Assembly: GCA_037903475.1 (NCBI GenBank) | Contig: JBAJFG010000152.1 | Location: 62,001-126,000, forward strand | Reading direction: 5' to 3' | Source: Ancylostoma caninum | Lineage: Eukaryota; Nematoda; Chromadorea; Rhabditida; Ancylostomatidae | DNA length: 64,000 nt | The notes under the pieces: generated by a model | What the model was told of the DNA's origin: nothing | The model's database searches: none | Seen by the model: only the letters and a program-made list of their open reading frames with translations | Program-made: the position numbers and the translations under genes | Shown: positions 55,342-64,000 of the stretch, piece after piece | How the letters are laid out: each line of letters begins with the position of its first letter | Numbering within the stretch: position 1 is the first letter of the stretch

Positions 55342-57540
55342 TCATGCACATAGGATCCTGCACTGAGCAAACCGGCGAGACTTCGCGAGTCGATATATAA
55401 AGTGCTCACCCTCCCTCGCGCTTAGCTTCCTGCTGGCGACGTTGTAATATGCTGCCTTCGTCGTGGCCACAGCCTTTTTCGCGGCCCTCTTCACTTCACA
55501 GTAAATGCGCCAATTGCCGACCATCTTGTGCTCGATGAAGAAATGGTACTTTTTCTTCTTCTCACGAAACATGTTCCTCACTTCCACCGTCCAGAGCCAT
55601 GTCTTCTTGTTCGTTGACAGTGGTGACGGGCGGAAGCTGGATGCGGAAAAATACGGCAGCTTCATTCTTCTTCAGCCGCCACCACTTTACTCAGGCAGGC
55701 TCACGTTCGTCCTGTTTCTGCTTTGGTGACATCATCTTCATCGTGCAGATCAGTGGTCGATGCTGTGTGGCAACCACCTCGTATGGTACTACCTTTGCGT
55801 CGGTAACCAAGTTCTGGTCGCGATGTCGAATAAGGAGGAAATCGATCTGCGTCTCTGTATTGCCGCTGTAAAAGGAGACAAGGTGAGAGGGACGCTTCCG
55901 GAACTTTGTGTTGACTATCACGAGATTATGAAAATCCGCGAATTATAGATTCTGGTCGCGATGTCGAATAAGGAGGAAATCGATCTGCGTCTAGTCGAGT
56001 TCTCTGATCCATATTTAAAGCAAATAAGCTGTAGATTCGACAAAAAATAGAATTATGAGAACCTGTCTTCTGGCGGTACTTCTTAAGTCTTCTCATCCAA
56101 CAGCATCCAGAAATCATCCTTAACCTTGTTTGAGCACCCGTTCTATGGTGCATACGCTGAGAAGAAATGAAGGCGTCGTTCAACGGTGGCGACAACGATC
56201 TTCATAAGCCGGTCGTCATAACGCTGTACTTCTACGACCGAATTGCGAAAGCGTCCAGAAACGATTATGCCTACGCCGTTCCTAGTACTCGGGCTACCGC
56301 TGTAGATGGCTTTGAAGCCACATCCGATGTCTTTTGACTTGTTTCCAGACCATCTGGTCTCCTGTACCGCGCATAGGTCGATTCGGCGGTCGTTACGCGG
56401 TATTGCGTTAATCCGTTATTTCGTTTGAAGACGGATTCATGAATATTTTAATGAGTTTCATCAGCGGTAGTCGAGCGGTAGTCGAGTTCTCTGACCCATG
56501 CAAATAAGCTGTAGATTCGACAAAAAATTGAAGCAAATACTAACATTGTCCACTTTTGGCTGTGGACAATGTTAGTATTTGCAGCATTGTTAGCAAGATA
56601 AAAAGATTTTAAAAGGACAAATTTTCTTCAAGCATATAGAAAAACAAACATAGACAACCGTCAGACGACTGAGGAAAAGGGAAAGGTTAGAGATGCGTTT
56701 GGTTGAGAATTGGGTTATTCTGCTTCACAATTTTCACAATAAATCTTTGACAGTAGGAACAGATGAGAGAACGTGAGATCTCAGACTTTACACGAGAAGG
56801 TGAGAGACTCAAAGTACAAGGGGCGTAGGTATACCTCAGTATCCTAGTACAAGTATGTTATGGAGAGAAAAAGAGCAGTTTTCTCAAGTTTTCTACGGTC
56901 AAGCTGATTCTTAGATCTGACACAGTTAAGCCTGCTGTTAATAAGAGATGCTTGCACTCAGCTGCCGGTTCGAAAAGCTATTTATATGCCAACACTTTGA
57001 TGTGAAGGGATTTCGAGATGTTAATGTCGCTCCTCCAATAATCAAAAGGATCATGAAGAATTATGGCTCCTGCGCAAAATATTCGTTCTGTTCCTAATAC
57101 AGTTTCGGAGACTGCAAGTTCTCATTAGTATATTTAACCTCAACAATTATACAGCTCGTCATGGCTTTAGTTCTTGAAAGCTGAGGTGTCGTGATTATGC
57201 GCATAACCTGCTCTACATCAAGGGGAAAGTTGCGCAGAGCGAGAAAAGAAAAATGTACTCTAACGGATTTTAGGGGTTTTTCGTCAATTCGTTAAAGCGT
57301 TACGTTAGGCCAAAAATGACCGTTACGCGTTAATGCATTAATCGTTACGTTAGTACCGCACAGCCCTGGTGCCAAAGTCGCAGTGCGCGTCTTGTCTACG
57401 TTGTTATTCTTAACGATTTGCCTGCTTGTCCCCGATGCCTCCGTTCGCGAAGCTTCGGGGACCCTCGTATATTTTCCACACTTACCGAGCCCCGCAGGTG
57501 CGCGTCGATTCCCCCGTGCCCGCCGTACCCTTGTTCCTAC
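55342..57540 (-). pseudogene. Decayed RTE retrotransposon, interrupted
   Basis: Pieces homologous to the intact RTE at 33531-36518, in the same order: the 5' leader and N-terminus (57390-57535), the endonuclease part with VQETRW-like sequence (56180-56390), the [17 protein letters not shown] and QIDFLLI region (55690-55921), and the KTWLWT...KRAAKKAV linker (55360-55600). The RT domain is absent. About 970 bases of unrelated sequence separate the N-terminus from the rest, and a second insertion lies near 55946-56055. Confidence 0.75.
56400..57380. mobile_element. Insertion within the RTE relic, probably hAT-related
   Basis: The right end reads TACCGCACAGCCCTG, the inverse of CAGGGCTGTGCGGTA, a hAT-like terminus. 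The left end has only GCGGTATTGCGTTAATCC and may be truncated. No transposase frame. I could not identify a target duplication. Confidence 0.35.
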
Positions 57541-58242
57541 AATGTAATGACATGCATCTTATCATTGGTAATGCATCTTATCACTGAGTAGGGAATTTTC
57601 GAAGGTTTGAATCCCTCCGGTGCATTTTGTACTTCAATTTTTTTTGCTTTTGACATTCTCCGAAGTAATTCTGAGGGTTAGAACCTATCAGAATTGTTTT
57701 GTGGCTCGTATAACAATACTCATCCTTGATATATATTGTTTGATATTCAAATCTTTAAAACTACTTCAGTCTCGGATGAGCCCAAAACACGAAATTGCAA
57801 AAGACCCAGCATGGACGGGATTCAAATCTTCGATCGTATTCTTAGTAGGCCGGAGCGTTCCCACTTGACCGCCTTATCACCGCGGGGAAACAATGAAGAT
57901 TCTTTATCGTGCTCTCCTAGGCTTCTCGGGATCGGATGGCAAAAATAATGGACATTTCGTAGCACCATCTTAAACATTGCTTTCTTATATAGAACTATGG
58001 TTTCAAACCAAGGTTTGCCTCGTGTACTTCCTTTTTCCGTTCCGACTACATTAGGTGCCTGAAATGAAAGAAAAATAGCGTCGTTAAAATATCTCGTAAT
58101 CCAAAAAAAAACAGAAATTTCTCCCTGTCATTCATTTCATCTCAGTTGGTGTGTAGGTTTTTCATTACATTCATAGCCGATAGCACACCGGATCCTCATC
58201 ATGAAGCACCAGTTATTCACTATTTTGACTTAGTTACTTGTA
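57541..58242. other. No gene recognised
   Basis: Two tRNA B-box-like motifs (GGTTTGAATCCCT near 57606 and GGATTCAAATC near 57819) hint at SINE debris. No gene. Confidence 0.3.
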
Positions 58243-60650
58243 TTAGAGCTCCTGAAATACAACAATTATATAGAGTATACTTGCTTTCTTGAGTGTACTA
58301 AGTTGCCAACGCACCTCCGAAGGTAGATCATAGTTCTCGTCGTCCGTGTCGTCGTCGGAAGATCCGTCTACGGACCCTATTTCTTCCCCATCCAGTTCAC
58401 CTTGAGGCTGCACTTCATCGTCGTCGATGGCATCGTTTTCTGCCTGGTGCAGCTCTAGGACCAACAGTCTGTCTCTCAAATACTCGTCCCTTATCTCGCT
58501 TCTCCACCTATGATCCACGATAGTCTTGTGAACCATGCGGATCGGGTGGTCGTTGAACTTCCTGCGATACAAGTATTCTCGTTCGACCACCCGATGACCA
58601 GCCATCTCCGCTAACCGCATCGTCTTGAAATGGAGTGTTGCCATTGCTACGTAGGATGGGTAGCAGGGTGGAGGCCTGCAATACAAATTGAGCTGACAGT
58701 TTGTTGTGAATTGGCATTACTGCAATTCTAACTCACAAGTATATGTCCTTTGGACAATAGAGACGATCGAGAGCATTCTTCGACTCACATTCGCTTGTAC
58801 CATCATGTGGGGCAAGCCTGCAGAGAGCAGATTGGAATCTTCTCTCCAATATGATCTCCTTCAGCTTTTCGTGTGCTGGAGTCCCAACTTGAATAAGCTC
58901 TGGATGATCTCCTTCCATCACCTCATGAGCGCATGAAGTGTAAGGACCAGTCAGCTCATCCTGAATTTGAGTGCTCACAATTTTTGTATCACCAGCCGTG
59001 GTTTTGTTTCACTTGGTCACCTGTTGCCACGAATGAATACCGGCCACGTGGTACAAGCATGTGTTGAAGAAAAATTTGATGTTGTTCTGGTCACCGGTCT
59101 GCAAGCCAACAACCGTAGCACACATCAAATGAGCTTTCAAGCTTTTTATCCAGTTCTTCAGGAGCGATAATGACCTTCTCTTTGAGGCCTAAAAGAATGG
59201 CAGTCACCAGTATTCGCGTGAGATTCATTGCATAGAAGTTATAATCATTTTATATAACAGTAAGCCTAGCCAGTTTCTCCATATTTACTCCATATGACGG
59301 AAAGCTACTGAGAGATTTCGGAAGGCAACATTGGTAATTGCTATTTTTAAGTTTTTTTTGAAGAGTAATTATGCAGAAATGCGAGCGAAGCGAGCATTAC
59401 AGAAAGTCTGGACGTCCGGCGTAAGCTAGAGGGCCAGTATAGTCAATAATGTATGGCGTATTAGTATAGGCTTACCTCTCTTAGGCCTTTTACCAAATAA
59501 CGACCAAGATGCCAGTGGTCGTAGTACCACCCCATATTACAGGATAAGTTGGCATTGAGCTCATCGATGACATTTTTTGAAGTGTGCATTGCGATCGCTA
59601 GTCACGGACCGGATTCGCAGACCAAGATCGGCAAACCAGAGCAGAAGACGACGGAAACCTTCCTTCTCCATGCGCCCGCTCATTCCTCCTGGAGAAATTG
59701 TTCAATAACGAAGTGAAGAAGGTCCACCCTTCTTATATCTGTCTCGGAACTCTGCACGATTTCGATGTGAATGCAGAGTTTGGTTTTCAGATCGACTGCA
59801 AGGACTTTACAGAACTTGACACTGTGTCCTCGGGAATCATACGCCCCGTCAACCGCTATATCCCATCCATCGAAGAGACCATCTTGCTGAAATGGGCTTT
59901 CATAATCAGGATGATGGGATGACAAGTAGACTGATCCAGCAATTTACCCAGAAAGCTGATTGAACCGCTTCGATTATATTCTGTGCAAGTCATGGACTCT
60001 CATAATAGCGGGCCGTAGATTCTCGAAGATTCTATAGAAGGCCGATCTCGAGATGAATGCCAAGTTCATTTCTTTCGCAAAACGCGATAGGACCTAAATC
60101 GCATTCATCAAGTAATGATTGGTAATATATAATGTTATCAATGGATGGTAACTGATCCTAATGCGAACGCACAGTCCATCTGGCGCCACTTGTCACAGCA
60201 CCGACAGCAGCCAACGCGTTTCCTGCAAAGCAGCGGGCCCGTGGATGATCCACGACTTTCCTCTGACCAGCCCATACCACTGTTCTTCCCAGCCATCGTC
60301 TGCAACCACCACAATCAATGTTAACAGTAGGACAGGATCCGACTACCCTTAGTTGAAGCGAGCTTCCATCACTATTCAGTGGATTCCCTCAGTAAGGGCA
60401 AAATCGGAATAGCTGTTTAAGTTGTATTCCATCAACAATGAAGTGATGGTTCCACTCATCTAGATCCTGGATTTCCTTGTGTGTTCTACGAAAGGATCCG
60501 GAGGATGACGACCCTGAGACATCTCGATCGGGTACATAGTCGGATACAGTCTGAGAAGATATGTAGTACTGAACATTTTGTATACATGTATTATATAATT
60601 CACAAGTTACCCTCATGGTTCCTGACGACAAAGCAGCCGACACGGAACTG
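58243..60650 (-). CDS. Kolobok-like DDE transposase gene, several exons
   Basis: Ordered - strand pieces match the layout I associate with Kolobok-type transposases: an N-terminal block ending LFRFCP (60389-60643); VNIDCGGCRRW (about 60230-60310); FISRSAFYRI (about 60020); WDIAVDGAYDSRGHSVKFC with the first catalytic Asp (about 59780-59870); EKEGFRRLLLWFADLGLRIR then TSDRN with the second Asp (about 59600-59670); YYDHWHLGRYLVKG (about 59490-59530); AHLMCA...CLYHVAGIHSW (about 59020-59130); CAHEVMEG...HDGTSECESKNAL with a Glu (58733-58978); and a C-terminal frame with an acidic tail (58243-58686). Intervening stops could be short introns or decay; I could not phase every junction. The N-terminal zinc-finger exon at 63132-63343 may belong to it. 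Confidence 0.5.
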
Positions 60651-60923
60651 CAGCCGCTTCAAGCACTAAGCTGCAAGAGAGGCTGCGTCGTCGACTGAGA
60701 ACCGGCTTGATTCTCGTTGTTAACGAATGAGTCTTTAACTTCTCCATGCAAGCTCTCGTGCCTTACTTCCATCGCCATCGTCTGAAACAATTGTCCACTG
60801 CACACGAAGTTCCACTTCAAAAATTCCATGTAGTAGTCAATGGTCAGTTAGTTGGAGAACACCTTGTAAAGCTCAATACATCCATGCTGGATGTTCCATT
60901 AGTGACCTTGCTCCGAATTATTA

Positions 60924-62190
60924 GGTGCGTGCAAAAGTTCCGGGGCAGTTGGTGGTATTTCACCGTTCAACGTCGTTTTGCTCCTTGCGTTTGGGATATC
61001 CTGCAACGGTTTTCATGTATTCCGGTAGCCCAAGATCTCTGCTACCTACATCACTTTTGGCTCGGGTCTACATCACAGCGTTGCTCTGTTTTGGGTGTAA
61101 AACCAATGTTGTGAGCTGTGCAATAATTTGAGAAATTTCGCTTTATGAAATCAAATCTAGACGATCAACAAGAGCAGCGACCGGTAGCATCAATAATGCG
61201 TTTGTGGAGAGTATGTTCTCTAAAACGCCAGGTGCTCAAAGGTTCCTAGGAATTCTGAGCGGAGACGAGAGCCTGGAGAATGTTTCTCTAGTTGGTCAGA
61301 GGTTTGGTCATCGCAGAGGCGGTAGGAAAGAGCAGGTTGAACCAGACCTTGTGCAAAGTGCGCAAGACATTACGAGGAATTTAGCCAACAATGCCTCATC
61401 ACCTGAAGAAAGTCGGTAAGAAGAGGAAGGTGAGTAGATGGATTTGCGTGAGTTGAGCGAAGAGCACCAATGCCCACACTGGCAAGTCTGCAGATATTCG
61501 ACCTTCAGATTTCCTAACAGTTCGTTTCATGGAAGAATTGTTATTGCTGACAGAGAATGGGTCAGGTACGACAACAGGAGGAGGTCATCCCAAAGCCCGG
61601 GCTTCTGCCACCCACCTAAAAATGGCCGAACCATCACTAGCTTCCTTCAAAAAAATTTTGACCTTTCATGGTCAGCAACGTGACTCATTTGCAATGAATT
61701 TGTTTTTTAATGAATGCACAATAATCGCCCTATAGTAGTTGCTTTTCCCTAAAGTAATCACGGGAAACCTCTTGAGCATAGGGCCAACACAGGCGGAAAT
61801 ATGTGGTCTGATCCGGCTGTGGGATAACGCACACCGGCGCGTTGCAGTGTCAACCGTATAAAGAATTGGCCACTCGTGCTCCGAAATTCTAGCCTAACTT
61901 ATTTTACTCCCTATACCTGCCTCTAACAAACTACCCCCATTTCAACCTTCTATGGCTTCACCCCCGCTGTAAAACTTCCAATGAACAGACCCTAGTGGAA
62001 AACGACGTGTGCCACTATTACAGGTGTAGACCTGTCAAATCTCTAGGTTCTGGAAAAATTTTTCTGTGCCATATTGGCAACATTATGCAGATGCTAATGC
62101 TTTTTGTTCTAAACAAAACTGCTGACTTTGGGTCAAGTTATGGCATTTTGAAAAATTAGGTGGAACTGCCCCGGAACTTTTGCACGCACC
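60924..62190 (+). mobile_element. Degenerate mariner element with inverted repeats
   Basis: Perfect terminal repeats GGTGCGTGCAAAAGTTCC on the left and the inverse on the right, flanked by TA at 60922-60923 and 62191-62192. The length of about 1.27 kb is standard for mariner. The + strand holds transposase pieces: HHLKKVGKKRKVSRW (about 61399-61443) and a region with the order RIVIADREWVRYDNRRR (about 61530-61590), where the Asp-Glu of the usual GDEKW is altered. Stops and frameshifts occur throughout. It sits between the zinc-finger exon and the transposase exons of the surrounding - strand gene. Confidence 0.82.
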
Positions 62191-62192
62191 TA

Positions 62193-63131
62193 ATACATTA
62201 CTGTGTCGGGTGTATGCCAGGAAGAACGATAGCTGGCACTAGTTGGCTATCACGAACCTGTCTGTCAGTATCCCATACAACTGTAGCCCCTTTCCTAATG
62301 AAATGGCTGAGATTTGCACTTTCAGATATTGTGCATCTTCCAATAAGTATGGTGAAAATGACGTGATCAGGTACCAATTAGTGGGATGGAAGCAGTTGAA
62401 GTTCAATTGCCATTGAAATGTGACATATTAATACTCCAGATCGCTATATTCCTGCTTTCAGTCCTAGAAGGTCCACATTCAGCTATGCATTAACTGAATA
62501 ACGTCTTCGACCCTTCGAACAGGGTAGACTAGATGTGCGCAACGCAAAGTGGGCGTGGCATCCTTTGCATGGGGCAGATGGCAGCTGTCACGACCTATCG
62601 TTCTTCATGACCGCCACCCCACTATGTCGACCCTTATGGTGGACAAGTCGTCTTTCTGATGGTATGTCTGTCGGATTTATTCAGATGTTTAGTTATTAAT
62701 ATCACTTGATTCCTACCTCTTCATCATAATCTACTTCGTCCTCCATCCTTCTGTTGTAGGAAGCTCGTTCACAAACGCTCGCTACTAACGTTGTGAGGCC
62801 GTAGCGTGGAATGGCTTCATTTAGATGTCTAGCTATCTCTCTGACATCTATTACCATGTCCGTCTTAAATTAGTCGTTAAAGCAGATTTAGTTCAGAGTA
62901 AGCTCAAAACAAACACATACATCTACTAATGTTATGTAAGGCTGGAGAAGATTCAGGAGTTCTCTGGAGGCTTCTTGGGACACCCCCTCTTCTGGAAACT
63001 ATCAACCCGCTCCTGGATGTCTGCAGCAGTTGAGCTCCCCTCACTGATCACTCCCACCAGTTGTGACGCCTGTGGGATTATACATTTACATATAGCTATC
63101 CATAATAAATTACTTCACGCATATAGCTCAC
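62193..63131. other. Probable intronic sequence with small exon candidates
   Basis: On the - strand, sequence after a CCCACAG acceptor (63069 downward) reads ASQLVGVISEGSSTAADI without stops, and an acidic stretch (MEDEVDYDEE) lies near 62725-62753. They look like exons linking the zinc-finger exon to the transposase, but the phase at 63132 does not fit the first of them. Confidence 0.3.
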
Positions 63132-63343
63132 CGCATCGCGATAATGTGATCGCACAAAAATTTCCCCTTGTTTGTTCTTGAGCACTCCAGGAAAATTGTC
63201 TTAGCGCTTTCGGCATCGAGTCGTTCATCGCGAACCAACAGAGCCAACAGCAGCGCGAGCTGAGACTTCGTTCTGCTGCTCCGGCGAGTGTCCGAAGGGT
63301 TCGAGATCAATCCGCAGACAACGCAAACACGGTGCTGATTCAT
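63132..63343 (-). CDS. LIN-15B/THAP-like C2CH zinc-finger exon
   Basis: It begins MNQHRVCVVCG and contains CxxC, a leucine-rich helix (LALLLALLV), an AKTIFLEC segment and FLCDHI, which fits the nematode C2CH fingers of the LIN-15B/THAP-like type (DNA binding). It ends at a consensus donor (GTGAGC). An acceptor-like GTTTCAG ends 2 bases before the ATG, so this is likely the first coding exon. Such fingers often sit at the N-terminus of DNA-transposon-derived proteins, so it may start the gene whose other exons are at 58243-60650. Confidence 0.5.
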
Positions 63344-63350
63344 AGCTGAA
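63344..63350 (-). promoter_or_regulatory. Candidate spliced-leader acceptor of the zinc-finger exon
   Basis: GTTTCAG on the - strand lies immediately before CT-ATG. A site this close to a start codon fits spliced-leader addition, though a cis-intron acceptor is equally possible. Confidence 0.4.
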
Positions 63351-64000
63351 ACTTTTGGTTTTTTATTTCCATCAAAACTACCAACATAAATAGGTGTACA
63401 CCAGTTGGAGTATTTTCTGCATATATAGTTTAGAATGTTTGTGCGTGTATAGTCTTCCAGCTCAGAGAATACACCTGTGTGGACTTTTGCTGTAATTACG
63501 ACATCGTCGCGATTTCGGCCACTCAGACAATCATGGAGGTTGACTGCAGGTGGAATTGGGTCCACCTCTAGTTGTACCTGGGAGTGGACCCCGAAACGCG
63601 GGGCACTTACCCCACCCACATATCGCAGACGTCCCTCCACGTGCCCCCACCGCGGCTATCCCCGATCCCGCGAAGGGATGGCGCTTATTCACACCTGTTC
63701 AGATGACAAAATTTGAGCAGATTACTTGTGTTTTCAAGCAGATTTCTCTTATTTTTTGCCAAAATATTTCCCCGTTTCACCTAAAAAATACACACAAATC
63801 TCTAGAAAATAAGCGAAATACGCTCGATTTTATGCGAATTGCGCCCGAAAATCAAGCGAAATCTGCTGGAATATGGGCAATGATCGCTGGATGTTCTATT
63901 CTCGGGGACTGCCCAGGCAGTAACACTGCAGTGGGTTTGTAGCAGAAATATTGCTCGTTAAAAAGGAAGCATTCTGAGTTTTGAGCACGTCTGCCGTAAA
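63351..64000. other. No gene recognised
   Basis: The open frames continuing upstream of 63343 on - and those on + do not resemble known proteins. Confidence 0.35.

Overview
The window is eukaryotic and most likely comes from a nematode, probably a strongylid-type (clade V) parasite. This is inference. It rests on a many-exon gene for a glutamate-gated-chloride-channel-like receptor, short introns with T-rich CAG acceptors, pyrimidine-tract AG sites just upstream of two start codons (as expected for spliced-leader addition), a LIN-15B-like zinc-finger exon, and a dense load of RTE, mariner, hAT, Harbinger and Kolobok-like elements. Most of the longer open frames are repeats or transposons, not host genes.

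The one clear host gene is a Cys-loop ligand-gated ion channel on the + strand. I could assemble it into 16 phase-compatible exons from 12064 to 38671: a signal-peptide exon, extracellular domain with both disulfide loops, M1 to M3, an intracellular loop, and an M4 exon ending in TAG. Several introns carry transposons.

Its 13th intron (23005-38430, about 15.4 kb) is filled by a tandem array of about 33 units of roughly 357 bp. Every unit holds, on the - strand, a tRNA-Ile(UAU) gene with a 10-nt intron and a pol III T-run terminator. On the + strand it holds a convergent tRNA-like sequence with A and B boxes. About 21 of the tRNA-Ile copies look structurally intact. A complete RTE-type LINE (33517-36853, one uninterrupted 995-aa ORF) is inserted inside one tRNA copy with a 9-bp target duplication. 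This intron-resident tRNA array is the most unusual object in the window.

Left of the channel gene (1-12 kb) there is no recognisable host gene, but there is a 1.6-kb non-autonomous hAT-like element with an 8-bp target duplication (a second copy lies in a channel-gene intron), a palindromic MITE and a TTCA microsatellite. Right of the gene lie a mariner-type inverted-repeat element, a 50-bp minisatellite (42.7-43.9 kb), three LINE or Tc relics (44.4-49.8 kb), a second copy of a hAT-type MITE, a Harbinger transposase pseudogene (53.5-55.1 kb), a broken RTE relic (55.3-57.5 kb), and a multi-exon Kolobok-like transposase gene (58.2-63.3 kb) with a degenerate mariner nested inside it.
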